NCBI GenBank assembly: GCA_932294295.1
Contig: OW028575.1
Location: 17,550,058-17,614,057, forward strand
Reading direction: 5' to 3'
DNA from: Alitta virens
Taxonomy: Eukaryota; Annelida; Polychaeta; Phyllodocida; Nereididae
Length of the DNA stretch: 64,000 nt
Positions 32,263-44,689 of this stretch are shown piece by piece. Made by a program: the position numbers and the translations under genes. Under the pieces are notes generated by a model that saw only the letters and a list, made by a program, of their open reading frames with translations, did not search any database and was not told where the DNA came from. The stretch's first letter is position 1. Each line of letters starts with the position of its first letter.

Positions 32263-34599
32263 TCTGATTTTCGTCAAATAAGACTAAATTGTAGTATAGT
32301 TCATACTGATTCCATACATGTTTTCGGATCGAAAATAGACCAAATATTGAGCGAGATATTCGTCTGAGAAGGCCGGTAGGCGGCAAACACTGGTGCTCCC
32401 TCAAGCGTCCGCGCCCGGACTGTATCAATGCAGGCATAGCTGAGCGCTTCTTTAAAAGGCTGCTGCTCCTCTAATATTGTAGTATTGTTCATACTGATTC
32501 CATATGTGTTTTCGGATCGAAAATATACCAAATATTAGGAGAGATATTTTATATTATATAATAAGCATATAAATCTATACGTTTTTTACAAGAATATTCT
32601 TGTTTTTGCCTAGTATACTCCATTAATTTTCTCCTCACCTTATCTATTATTTAAATTTTATTTGACGAAAATTGGACTATATACAATTCATTATGACCGT
32701 TATACTAAATGACAATTGACACTCAGATATGGGTGATGTTCAAAGTGGCTTCTTTTTTATTGTGAATTGAATAGGACATGACATTAAACCTGTAATCCAG
32801 GTTAATTGCAATAGTCTAATGACAATTAATCTTTGTGAAGGACTTCTTTACATTTGGCTAATTGAATTGAATTACTTATGTTATGATAGCTCATTTCTCA
32901 CAATGTTATCATTGTTTTATTTTCATTTTTTATAGATTTTTTTATACACTTTAAAAGGCTGCTGCTCCCCTAATATTAGTCAAATTTCAACTGATTCCTG
33001 TTTATTATGCATATTAAAGAGGGAGATTGTCTATAATTTGTTTTGATCATGGATGGAATATGCAATATCAATTTTAATTCCAGTTGGATTATTTTCAGAA
33101 ACAACAAGAACGAAATATTTTTTGAAAAAAAGATGTTTTATTTTCATTTTTTATTGATTACGATTCAGTGAATTATTGATAGTAACGTATTATTAGGTGA
33201 AGATCTTATAACTAACTGTCTATCTACATATCTACATATCTATACTCTATGAGATATTACTAACTTTATGAACAAGAATATTCTTGTTTGTGCCTAGTAT
33301 ACTCCATTAATTTTCCCCACCTTAACTATTACATAAATTCTACACATTTCCCTGAACAATTCAGTCTTTATTTGACGAAAATCGGATATGTAGATAGACA
33401 GATAGTTTAGAGAGACAGATAGATTTATATGCTTATTATATAATATAGAATATCTAGCTTAATATTTGGTCTATATAAGTACATAAAAGATAGCAAATAA
33501 ATTCACAGATCAAATCACAAATACTAATTACAATATCAATATTAGAATAATATTAGGGGAGCAGCAGCCTTTTAAAGAAGCGCTCAGCATTGATACAGTC
33601 CTGGCGCGGACGTCTGCGAGAGCACCACTGTTTGCCTCCGCCAACCTAGCTACCTTCTCAGACGAATAACTCACTTAATATTTGGTATATTTTCGATCTG
33701 AAAACACGTATGAAATCAGTATAAACAATACTACAATTCAGTCTTTGTATAACGAAAATCGGACTAATATTAGAGGAGCAGCAGCCTTTTAAGGTATATA
33801 CAAACCCCCTCCCTGCCTACGCTGATGCTGACGCTGAAGCTGACGCTGACGCTGGTAGTTATTCAGAATTTCAATTAATGCTTGTGATCAATGATGAAAA
33901 AGCATGACTTACCCCATTCTTTGTATTATTCAAAATGCTAATAGCAATTAACATAATGGTCAATTCAGAATTTCAATTCATGCTTGTGATCAATGATGAA
34001 AAAGCATGATTTACCCCATTCTTTGTATTATTCAAAATGCTAATAGCAATTGACATAACGGTCAAGGCAGATTGCTTTTACATATATAGGTTAATTGACT
34101 TTACAAAACCAAAGGAAAAGTCCTTCCCATTGGCCAGTTGGCAGAATGAGTAGAAATTAATTGCAATAAAGCTCATCCAAACAATGTATATATCATGGTC
34201 AAAAATATTGACCACACCATTCAAGTCCTGACCATACACAGAGCACCTTGCCACCGCCAGAGAACTGCATTCTCAGACGAATATCTTGCTTAATATTTGG
34301 AAAATCTGTGTTGAATTAGTATGAACTCTACTATAATTCAATATTTATTTGACGAAAATCGGATTAATATTAATGGAGCAGCAGCCTTTTAAAGAAGCGC
34401 TCAGCTCTGCCTGCATTGATACTGTCCGGGCGCGGACGCTTGAGGGATCACCAGTGTTTGCCGCCTACCTGCCTTCTCAGACGAATATCTCGCTTAATAT
34501 TTAGTTTATTTTCGATCCGAAAACACTTATGGAATCAGTATGAACAATACTACAATTTAGTCTTATTTGACGAAAATCAGACTAATATTAGGGAGCAGC
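32263..34599. repeat. AT-rich repeat mosaic bounded by GGAGCAGCAGCCTTTTAAAG blocks
   Basis: The block GGAGCAGCAGCCTTTTAAAG or its inverse occurs at about 32236, 32452, 32950, 33557, 33775, 34375 and 34593. Between pairs lies a roughly 215-bp unit (GCGCTCAGC, GCGCGGACG, GTTTGCC, AGACGAATA, ACGAAAATCGGACTAATATT), giving several direct and inverted copies. A 102-bp tandem duplication lies at 33861-34064. Segments shared with 19.5-20.4 kb are inverted or direct. No coding sequence is seen. Confidence 0.65.
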
Positions 34600-35054
34600 A
34601 GCCTTTTAAAGTATATACAACCCCCCTCCCTGCCTACGCTGATGGTGACGCTGGTAGCAGTCGGCGAGTCACCCGTGGAAGCCGTCGATTCACCCGTACT
34701 ACCCGTCAACTTACCCCTAGAACCCCTTAACAAGCCGTCGGGTTTACTTCGGGTAAAATTAGGCACGGATAGCCGGGTTCTCCAGGTGACTCAACGGGTT
34801 CTACGGGTAACCCGCCGGCTTCCTGGGGTAATCCGCCGACTTTTTGGACACCCGGGAGTTTGCCACGGGTGAGCCATGCAAGCATGGCTCTCCCGGTTAC
34901 TGGGCCCGAGTTTCCCGGCTTGGCCACGAGTCCCAGGAGTCACTCGGCGGGTATCAGCGGGTCACCGTCGGGTTGGAGCCGGGAAGCGCGTTGCGTAACC
35001 ATTATATAATACTACGGGTTCACTACGGGAAAACTGGCTATGTGAGACCGGGGC
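34600..35054. mobile_element. TTAA-family element, right end
   Basis: After a CCCTGCCTACGCTGATGGTG block come arrays of GGCGAGTCACCCGTGGAAGC-like units, the palindrome GCCATGCAAGCATGGC (about 34873), and the inverted end CTATGTGAGACCGGGGC followed by TTAA (35055-35058). This end is the inverse of the one at 31357, so 31357-35054 could be one large composite. Confidence 0.55.
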
Positions 35055-35073
35055 TTAAAGCTAAATCAGAAGT

Positions 35074-35134
35074 ACATGTGACCAGCTGCATACCATTCAT
35101 GTACAACATGAATGGTATGCATCTAGTCACATGT
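35074..35134. repeat. Long hairpin, 29-bp arms, 3-nt loop
   Basis: Arm 35074-35102 pairs with 35106-35134 at 27 of 29 positions. The core word is GCATACCATTCATGT. It lies 16 bp outside the TTAA of the preceding element. It may be a small foldback; a small-RNA precursor is less likely because of the tiny loop. Confidence 0.6.
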
Positions 35135-35224
35135 TTTTTTTTTATTGCACTGAACAGATATTTATTTTATCTAAGGCTAACTTTAGGTAGATATAATCTT
35201 GGAATGATCTTTGAATGTTAGTTA

Positions 35225-35872
35225 GTTGTAGTTACATAAGTAATGTTAGCAGATAGTGAAATTTCCGAAGCATTATTATTTTGATTTTTAGTATGTCTAC
35301 TATCGTCAAATTTCTAGTTTTCCCTTGTAATACAAGGATTTCAGTCTTCAAATTATTCATTTGAAGGCGTATAGATATGAATGCAGTGAAATCAAATGAT
35401 TTCAAGTGTTGAATTTGCTCTGTGATGAAGCTTATACTGACTGAAAAATCATGATCCAGCGGCGGCCATATTGAATTGTCCGCCATCTTGAATATGGTCA
35501 TATTATAGTGGTTCCATATCCAGAATTACTTATCAAGCCCTAAAGATTGTTTCATGCTTGGTACATTATGCGCACAAATCAGCTTAAAATTGTTATCTGC
35601 TGGACTACTACACTTTGGTGTAGATATAGTTGTTGTAGTTACATAAGTTATTGTTGGCAGATAGCGAAATTTCCGAAGCATTATTATTTTGATTTTAAGT
35701 ATGTCTACTACCATCAAATTTCTAGTTTTCCCTTGTTAGATATAAATGCAGTGAAATCAAATGATTTCAAGTGTTGAATTTGCTCTGTGATGAAGCTTAT
35801 ACTGACTGAAAAATCATGATCCAGCGGCGGCCATATTGAATCGTCCGCCATCTTGAATATGGTCATATTATA
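35225..35872. repeat. Tandem duplication of about 290 bp
   Basis: Copy 1 (about 35229-35512) and copy 2 (about 35634-35872) share CGAAGCATTATTATTTTGAT, AATGCAGTGAAATCAAATGA and CCAGCGGCGGCCATATTGAA. Copy 2 lacks about 45 bp (the part around 35332-35372) and otherwise differs little. No gene is seen here or on to 36600. Confidence 0.7.
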
Positions 35873-36609
35873 GATAACTTCTTTTATAGGTAGAAAACTA
35901 TTTTTTTAAATGAAAAATGCTGTGGTTCTGTATTGCAGCTGAAATAGAAAAATCCATGGATTGAGCAGGTGAACATTGAGGAAATACAGTTGGACATGTG
36001 AATTGCTTTCTTTCAAGAGAGGCATTAATAAAAATGATAATATTTGTACAGTTTAGTGCATTTCACATTGTTTCATTTTTGTTAAAATCCTCAATGTTTA
36101 ATAACTGTTTTTCGTATATAGTATACCTTAGCTTTTAAAGCTTTTACCTCTTTCCTTCTTTAATTAGGGACATTTAGTAAAATATTATGTTACCGGATAT
36201 GTCACCGATGTTAAACTAAGGTTTTTGACTTGTCTTGAGTTAGTGCCAGGAATGCCAGAAATTAAACAAGAGAACATTGAGGATAAACCTGACCCTTTCT
36301 TACCCAAGTGGTCCACCTAATAAATGGCCATGACCTCATGGAAGAGTTATTACGTGCTAATGGGTCGTAAAAGCCATGGGTGCCTGGAGGTCATCTTCCA
36401 TGAGTGACTTGCAGCTTTGTATTGGTCGAAAACACTTGAAACGTTGGAGTTTGATAATTACAATGAAGAAATCAAGGCAACAAGGCAAAACCGGTTGGTA
36501 CAAGTTTTTCGAGGAGATGTTATAATGGCTATAAACCAACTCCTAAATTTCCTGAAGTGGTTGAATTACGAAAGTTGAATCTGGTAATAACCAGTTCATG
36601 GAAAAAGTC
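35873..36609. other. No gene seen
   Basis: Upstream region of the transporter gene without a supported exon or repeat. Confidence 0.4.
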
Positions 36610-36620
36610 TTATAAAAGGA
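36610..36620 (+). promoter_or_regulatory. TATA-box-like site for the SLC22-like gene
   Basis: TTATAAAAGGA lies 93-103 bp upstream of the start codon, leaving room for a short 5' UTR. Position-based inference. Confidence 0.4.
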
Positions 36621-36712
36621 AATGTTTCCACAACGGCTGACAGACGACATAGACATTTGCAGCAATTTTCTGTTCAGCATAATAAGCTGTGATTAAATAG
36701 AAGGAACGCAAC

Positions 36713-37224
36713 ATGGATTATGACACAGTGCTGCAACATGTGGGCCAGATGGGTCCTTATCAGATTGTAATGGTCATTCTGCTAGGGCTTTGCACATTCT
36801 ACAATGCCTTTAACACCCTTGGAATGAACCTACTAGGACCACACCATGACCATGTCTGTGATGTGACTGAAGGAAAAGGAGACCTCTCATATTTTCAACT
36901 TCTTCTGGTTGCACCACTCAACCCAGAGACAGGATCTGTAGACTCCTGCAGAATGCTTGATCTTGACTGGACCAACACTACAGTTGAAGAAGTCAGTTCG
37001 TGGAACAGAAGTTTGTTTGAGACGCACCCCACTGTTTTCTGTCATGAATGGACGTTCAACACTGATCAGTATGCTAGAACTTTCACCAGTGAGGTAAAAT
37101 TGTTTAATATTCACTTTTTGTGTCATCTTACAAAATGAGTTGCTCATGTCATGTTCTAAAAATAGACACTCCTAGATGTTCCCGTATTCAGCTAAGTCCT
37201 CTTCTAGTAGTAGCAAAATCCTAT

Positions 37225-37272
<48 letters not shown>

Positions 37273-37801
37273 CAGTAGCAGTAGTAGTAGTAGTAGTAGT
37301 AGTAGATTTTTTTCTGGTTCTCCTGTAGTCTGTAATGTAGTATCCAGTAGTCCTGCTAGTAGTCTCTGGCTAGGGTAACAGTTCCTTTTGCCAAAGTGGT
37401 TGAGGTGCGCTGGCTTTCAGTTACAATGCTGCGCAACTGGCGTGTTCAGTAAAATGGCATTGTAAATTTTTTTTATTCAGTGGTCAGCAGTTTGTGGAAA
37501 TAGTTGGTTGAGGCAAATTTTAACGAATGCTTACCAGGGAGGACTTCTTGTTGGATCTTTTGTATCAGGACAAGTGGCTGACAGGTATATAATTAAAGAA
37601 TCAAAGTGTGTGTAATACTTGTGTACAAAATATTGTAGGCCTATACAATTTCTGGTCATGTTGGTCATGTTTAGCAGGATGAAAACAAATAATCATAATT
37701 CAATAATCACATGCAAACTAACTAACAGACAGACTGACTAATTGACTAACTGACTGACTAACTAACTGAAAAAACAAGCATAACCCAATAATCGCATGCT
37801 T

Positions 37802-37853
<52 letters not shown>

Positions 37854-39378
37854 CTCATTTCATGTTTGATATTTGTTAATATTTCAGAATTGGTCGCAAG
37901 AAAACCTTGGTGATTTCATTATTTTTTGGTGTCATTCTCGGAGTGACGTGCGCTATTGATCCTGAGATGATTTCATTTCTCGTCTTCCGTTTCCTCTTTG
38001 CCATTACCGTTCGAGGGTGCGAGCTGACTTCGTTTGTGTTGAGTAAGCGTTTTATGTTGCACGAATTCTGTAACATGATATATCACATGACAGGACCAAT
38101 AAATCCTGATATCGGGAGGCAATTTTGGTCATGTGAAAGTGAAACTAGCACCAAAAAAAAAATTATAAATTAAGAATTAAATTATAAATTTAGGTGTAGA
38201 ATATGCGCCTCATACAATATCATTAGCTACCGCCAGTACAGTGCATATTGGTTTCCTCAGCATCCACTAATTATATAACAGTGCCATCCAAAATATTGGG
38301 ACATAGAATTTCAATCTCCGTTTAAATATTTTTCTGAGACAATTTCGAGCAGAATTTTATGGTATTTTGTATTATGAACAATATATTCATTGATAAAAGG
38401 TAGCACTATACATATTTTAGAATTAGTATATTTTACAAGATATGGTCTTTTTTTGTTTTGTTTATTAAATCCAATAATAAGTATTAGGAAAAGTTATCAT
38501 GCCTGGGATATCAACTGAATAATTGAGCTATTTTACCATTTATGTCAAATGATAAATAATCTCAAGCCAAAAAACGATCAATTTAGTTGGTGTAAACGTT
38601 AGATATCGTTACATCAGCATTTTGAAATACTTTTGACAAATACATCTATAGTTTTAACAGAGTTTGGTCTGTCCTAATAACTTTGGAGGGCCTGTGTGTA
38701 AAGTAGCAGCCGAAGGCTCGGAACGCCTGCATTTGTCACCAGTTGCCAAATTTTAAAATTCTCAGACGTAAGCCTTTTAAATGCCTTTTAGTAACACTTA
38801 ACCAAGCAAAAGATGTTGTCAACAAAACATAAAATGTTTGCCTGATATTTGTTGAATTCATGCCCACAGCCCTACATACAAATATAGGCAGCTATGAAAT
38901 ATCTTGTCTAAATTGTTGGTATCGGTGTGTTTCAGTTACAGAAATCCTTTCGATGAAGTGGACAGCATTTGCTGGCATCATTGTCATGTTCATGTATGCC
39001 TTGGGAGGTCTGGTTGTTTCCGGGATTGGACTTGGCATATCGGACTTCCGGTGGCTGCAATTGTCCTTCTTGCCACTGCCTCTACTCATGCTTTCCTATT
39101 ATTTGTGAGTTGCCCTTTACATAATCATTTTCTGATTTATTTATGTTTAAATAAAGTGGCGTAGGCTTAAAGGGTTATTCACGCTATCACTTATAAACCA
39201 TACTTGCTCACTCGTGGCTGTATAAAGTTTTTAGACGAGCGTAAGTGAGACAGTCGCCAAGCATGATGTAATAATGAAATGACATATATGGAGACCCTCA
39301 TTATATAGTGTTGCAAATAGGGATTCACCAATAATGCTGATATTAAACTTTTAGGCGAGCAAATCTGGGAACAAGTAA

Positions 39379-39415
<37 letters not shown>

Positions 39416-42400
39416 GATGGTTAACCTTTGCCTAAAAGCAAAATTAAAATGTTCCAGTATTTTACCGGAATCTCCAAAATGGCTAGTGACCAAAGGGCGT
39501 TATGCAGAGGTCGAGCAAATTTTCAAGACCATGGCTAAATTCAACAAGAAACAATATCCCGAGTCAGTGGTTAACCAGTACCTGAAGCAGGTGAATATAA
39601 CTTACATGTAACGGTTTTTAGAACTTAATCTGAAGAGTTTAAGGTGATTAACCACACATGCACATCCCATGTAACAATATGTTTCAATTTATTTGCATTG
39701 TAGGCTGAAGCTGAAACAAAATCCGATTCTAGTCAAAAGAACAAGGTGTCAATAACTCGCATTTTTAAAGCAGATCTGAGGAAAACAACCCTATTAGTCA
39801 TTATGGATTGGTATGTACTACAGTAATCCTGAATTTGTTTAAAGTGATTTAGCCATTTGACATTGAACGTATAACAGCCAATTTCATGTACTTGTAAAAG
39901 AAACTCCAGATGACATCATGTGACTCCCATTGGCTAAGGCAGTCCAGCCAATCGTATTTCTGGATTCACATGACATCATCTGGTGTTATAAATCATTTTG
40001 TTTTTACATAAATATGCGCAGTATTCAATAATACTAGATAATACACACATGGTACATTAACATGACATGTACTCTTTTCATATGAAAATGTGGTCAACTT
40101 TGCACTGGAATATATCTCGTCATTTTCCTCTATGTAAAATAACATCTTTTCCTACTATTTTCACAATAAAACCATGGGTGTTCTCAAGAAACGAAACTGC
40201 TAGGGTCCTAGGATTTTATAAGATAAGCATTGTAAATATACAGTCAGATCAAATATTTGACTAATGCCCATGATTTATTATGGTAATGAGATAATCAAAT
40301 CACAGTGCTACTGGTAAACACAATGGTTGTTTCCTAGTAAGGGTCTCCATAACAACAATTCAACTTTGAAAAATTGCCTAATTTCGGGCCTCACAACACT
40401 AAGGGTGTCTGCTTCTTACCTCCAGCATAGCTCAATAGCGAAAACATGAGCAAGTAGCACTCTGTTTCCATGCCAACCATTATAGGAATAGGGATATAAA
40501 ATTGGATTGATGTCATTTAACTTAGTGCGTTATTTCCGTAGATATCAGTGGATTTGCTACTTTGTCACAAAACAAAGGTTTTGAGTAAATTGATATTTAT
40601 TGTAGGATTCAAAATTAATGTCCAAATTTTCATAATTTTGTGTGTGTATATTATGCCACAAATGGCATGTAGCAGCACAAAGTGAACAGAAATGTAAAAG
40701 AAATAACTTGAAGTTTGCTATATTCTCCATTGTAATTTGGCTGCTTCTTTGAGACCATACATTTACAAATATAGACTTCAACTGCTTGAGTAGTAAATGG
40801 TGGCCTGATGCCTTGTAGTATATTTGGCATAATAATAAATGGCTATTATGATGACAAAATGGCTAAGAATTATCATTGCAAAGATAGAAACTTAAACTTA
40901 ATTTATACAGAGAGGGGTATTGTAATGGGTTAGAAAATTGGGGTTTGAATTTTTGGTAATATTTAAATTATTTTGTACTTCTCCAAAAAGGAAAAGAAAC
41001 ACACAAGTGGATATTTATTTTGTTTTATACTGTAGTAATACTTCTATGTGTAAAATATTTTTCAGGAGTGCCTTGATGCTTATCTACTCAGCATTTACTG
41101 TTAGTATGAATGAACTGGCTGGCAGCATTTACATAAACATTGCGTTGGCCTGTGTTTTGGAAATACCTGGCTTTGGGGTCTCCGTATTCATCATCCGTCG
41201 ATTTGGACGCAAGTGGCCCGTTGTTGTGGCTTTTGGGTTAACTGCACTTATGAGTTTCATCGCTGTTCCTTTGCAGCTATTTCCAGGTAAATAAAATTGG
41301 TGTAGTATCCTAATTTGACTTTTTGGTGTCTGTACACTGTATAGTACTTGGTTTTGGGGATCATATGTCTTGGGCCTCCCCCATGGCAAGGGTGGGGTTT
41401 CAGAGTTCAGATCCACACTCTGCAGAACTTTACATAGCACAGACGTCACTGCTTAACATATAACTAATTAAATAAGTAACTAATAGTTTTTGGCTGTCTC
41501 CTGTACACATGTATGCGTGTTATTCAGTTAGTTTTTTTCGTCTATTATGATAATTTTTGTCAGAATCACACATAGTGTTTATGTGAGTATTATGATTTTC
41601 TAATTGACACTATACATGTACATACATTATACAAACTTATCGACTTCAGTATGGTGATCATAATAGTAATGGAATACTAGATGTATCTTAACAAACACTT
41701 TTCAGATCTCTCTGAGGCTGTGACCATATTGTCACTGGTGAGCAGGGCAATTTTGTCATCCGTATACGGAATGTACTACATCTATAGCGCTCTTCTGTTT
41801 CCTACAGAAGTGCGGCAAATAGCTCTTGGCACTGTAATTGCTATTGGGTCTGCTTTTGGTCTCGCTGCACCTTACATTGCGGGACCAGTTGTGAGTACTA
41901 TTTGCATACTTAATTCAATTTTCAGTGTCAGTATTTGTATTAACATGGCTACAGCTGTTAGCTGCATAGAGGCAGTAATTCTAGACAACACCCAAAATTT
42001 AATATCTGGCTCAAAATGAGGTTTTGAGTGTGCCGTTGTATAGTAATGGTAACTATTAGGATATAAGGAAATTCTTGCTTGACAAGTTGTGCAACAATAG
42101 TGAAAAGACTGTGTTTATACTGATTGGTAGCCCAGTTAAATGAAAATTAACTCAATTCAAGTTCAGGATGCTACTATCAAATCAACAGACAAGGTTAAAA
42201 ACCTTGGAGTCAGGTTTGACAAGTCTATGACAATGGAATCACATGTACAGTAGATTACATGTGCAAAAAAAACAAAAAAAAAACATGTATACCTGAACAT
42301 AAAGAACATCTCAATGATAAGAAAATGCTTGAATAAAGAAGACACCAAAACTGCAACACCTCATCTGGACTATGTAAATGCTCTCTTGTATGGTATAACT

Positions 42401-43861
42401 GGAAAGCACTGAAGAAAATTACAAGTAGCCCAGAACTCGGCAGTGAGATTGATAGAAAGACTGAGGAAACATGATCATGTTAGAAAAGAACTTCACTGGC
42501 TGCCAATTAGCTCCAGAATTCAATTCAAACTTCTCACCCAGATAGCATTCCAAATCGGCCCAGCATCGTTTCCATATGAGCAACTGTCATAACATCATTG
42601 TATTAATATCACCAACATCGCGTCGACGTTGAAACAATTTGGAATGCTATCTTGGCAACACGACTTGGAAAGCACTCAACAATGAGTCACCACCTAACAT
42701 ATCAAATCTATTGAGGTAACATTAGAAGCAAACAATAAATCTCAGAAGCAATGACAATAACTTGCTCCTCAAACCTCAGTCTAGTAACAAATTTGGGACC
42801 TGTGCTTTATCAGTAATTGCTCCTCACCTCTTAAATAGATTACCTGAAGAAATCAATCTCAACCAATGATGGCTTTAAGAGGAAATTAAAAAATCATCTA
42901 TTCAGAACTGCCCAAGCGCCGGTGGGCATTTTTTCTGGCGCGATACATATTGATATATTTTATGTATACTAATATTTACTTTTCAGGCAAGTTTATGGAC
43001 TCCACTCCCCAACATAATCTTTGGTGCATGTGCACTGATGGCTTCTGTTGCTACAGTTTTTCTCAAAGAAGTGCGATGTTCAGGTTCCTCAGCAAATACT
43101 GCACCTCCCCATGTTGACCAAATACCTAATGGACAAGAGGAAACATCCATTCCCATCACTAGTTCTGCTTATAGACCTGCTGCTTTTTGCGTGCCCACAG
43201 ATATGTGAGTTGATGCATTGTACTTGAAATGATTCTTTTTTACAGAACAGAGGCAACCAAATATTGTCTGCGTGAGGCAATGCGGGTGCGATATCGGTGG
43301 TCGAGGTTCTGTATAAGCTGATATTGCATGAAGCACTATGCAGTAATAATTATATTATATGGCTATGAATATTATGCCAAAATAAAGAATTTTCATGGCA
43401 CTTATGTACATGTGACATAGTTATGCAATACAGTTAAATATTGCATGGCTAACAGCCAATAAGATGTCAAGATTCCTGCTAGCCATGTAATTGCATCAGG
43501 TTTTTATTGCCGATCTTACTCTAGCCCGGCCATGAATGAAACCGCGGCGGCTATTTGATATCAAGAAAAATATGGCACACATTTTTCAAAATTAAGGAAA
43601 AAAATGAAGGGCTATCTAGGATCACCAAATAGTGTTATTTTGCTTATTGGAGTGATTGACAACAACTCAAATGGCTGAAACACTTCACTTTACAGTTATC
43701 CTATAACTAAGCCGCCAACAGATGAAGAGGCAGTTGGTGATGAGGAACTCGCAAAGAAAAAAGACATGGCGTTACAATTCAAAGAAACCAGTGCTGCAGG
43801 AGGACCACCTGAGAACGGCTGCTGCACTAATGAGGGTTTTGTTGGAGATGGCTTTATATGA
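36713..43861 (+). CDS. SLC22-like organic cation/anion transporter, ten exons, complete
   Basis: Exons: 36713-37093, 37481-37584, 37888-38042, 38936-39104, 39458-39590, 39704-39810, 41066-41286, 41706-41890, 42987-43204, 43696-43861. All are GT-AG with matching phases and give 612 residues. It is a plasma-membrane MFS carrier of the organic ion transporter type. TM1 is at about 17-36. The large extracellular loop has N88-T-T and N98-R-S glycosylation sites and Cys49, 79 and 110. The MFS motif G157xxxDRxGRK166 follows TM2, PESPKWL is at 273-279, and the second-half loop RRFGRK is at 394-399. Oddities: in the usual A-E-L-x-P-T motif the Glu is Leu453 (SALLFPT), and the family PETKG end of TM12 reads FLKEVRC (510-516). 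The substrate cannot be told. The C-terminal tail (516-612) is Pro/Ser/Glu-rich and hydrophilic. Introns carry a Tc1-like MITE, a LINE fragment and microsatellites. Confidence 0.88.
37222..37305. repeat. (TAG)n microsatellite in intron 1
   Basis: About 28 trinucleotide units with two CAG-type interruptions. Confidence 0.9.
37719..37852. repeat. (ACTA/ACTG)n tetranucleotide repeat in intron 2
   Basis: An imperfect then perfect ACTA run ends just before the exon 3 acceptor region. Confidence 0.85.
38279..38696. mobile_element. Tc1/mariner-like MITE in intron 3
   Basis: The left end CAGTGCCATCCAAAATATTG and the right end, as reverse complement CACAGGCCCTCCAAAGTTAT, are inverted and of the CAGxGxCxTCCAAAxxxTTGG kind common in Tc1/mariner elements. 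There is no transposase frame. Flanks are TA-rich, but a clean TA duplication is not certain. Confidence 0.55.
39167..39370. repeat. Fragment of the TAAGGGG..CACACTATCAC repeat in intron 4
   Basis: TTAAAGGGTTATTCACGCTA then TCACTTATAAACC and TGCTCACTCGTGG match the end and first interior words of the elements at 6501 and 16922. Only one end is seen. A (TA)n plus T run at 39379-39415 follows. Confidence 0.45.
42130..42910 (+). pseudogene. CR1/L2-like LINE reverse transcriptase C-terminal fragment in intron 8
   Basis: The plus strand, with many stops, reads VKNLGVRFDKSM, then LQVAQNSAVRLIERLRK then LHWLPISSRIQFKLL, then after an insertion APHLLNRLPEEI and FKRKLKNHLFRTA. This is the ordered C-terminal signature of CR1/L2-clade LINE proteins. 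It is interrupted by the MITE at 42538-42655. Confidence 0.75.
42538..42655. mobile_element. Palindromic MITE (AGATAGCATTCCAAAT ends)
   Basis: CCAGATAGCATTCCAAATC at the left pairs with the right end, reverse complement CCAAGATAGCATTCCAAATT. Inner words CAGCATCGTTTC and CACCAACATCGCG recur in the related copies at about 49153-49200, 51635-51690 and 52455-52540. It sits inside the LINE fragment. Confidence 0.65.
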
Positions 43862-44034
43862 TTAACTGTGAATTGTACACACACTTGAGAAAATGTGATT
43901 TAGTTGTCATTTCTTTGGCCAAAAACATTTGTGCTTATTATTCCTTACTCCCATGTAATGGTGCTGAACACAACTGGAAAGTGTTCTCCAGGAGTGTCAT
44001 TTACAAATTGTGAAATTGGTGAGTCTTAGCGATG

Positions 44035-44040
44035 AATAAA
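44035..44040 (+). terminator. AATAAA polyadenylation signal of the SLC22-like gene
   Basis: AATAAA lies 174 bp after the stop codon and is the first perfect signal downstream of the coding region. Confidence 0.5.
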
Positions 44041-44229
44041 TCTATGGGATATTCTGTAACTGTTAAGATAACAGATTTTTGTTTGTTCTTTATTATTATT
44101 TATTACATTTATATAGTGCTACATGTACTTGAAATAAAAAAACTGTCTAGATATTTGATTAAAATCCAGACAAAAGGATATAGATAGATATGGGAAGTGC
44201 AGCCCTCTATGGCAAGTTCTTGCGGCTAT

Positions 44230-44462
44230 CGAGGGTTGATTGATGAGGTGAGAAAGATGAGGAGTCCACCCATGTTACACATTTACCCCATGGGTGGGAT
44301 CTTTTACTTGCCTCAGCATAGACACTGAGTGCCAGGGACCGCCAAATTAGCGTCTCGTCTAAATGATATCCAGCTGGGATTATTCTCATGAAGGGTGCCT
44401 GAGCCTGGGATTGAACCTAGGTCCTTTAGAGGAGCAGGCGAGCGTCTTACCACTAGACTACC
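44230..44462 (-). mobile_element. Type 2 tRNA-derived SINE
   Basis: On the minus strand the head has an A-box-like TAGTCTAGTGGTAAGACGC and a B-box-like GGTTCAATCCC. The body follows with AGTGTCTATGCTGAGGCAAG and ends in GGGTAAATGTGTAACATG. It shares its body with 12935-13125 and 48830-49152. Confidence 0.7.
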
Positions 44463-44689
44463 ATAATTGAAATAAATGTACTTAAAGTAGGATACAATTA
44501 AAAACAGTGATATAGATATAGTTTTCAGCAATTAAGAGCTTTTATAAAATAAAAATGTCTTCACTGCTTTTTTTTTTAAGCCAGAAAATTGTCAGTGACT
44601 CTACTTTCAACTGGGGACATGAACTTGGAGCAAGTCGGCCAAATATGATGGGGCCATGCCGTGTGGAGATCTGCACACTAAACGCAGAA

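Noticed and set aside
37222..37305. CRISPR-like or regulatory repeat
   Set aside because: Plain (TAG)n microsatellite in an intron.
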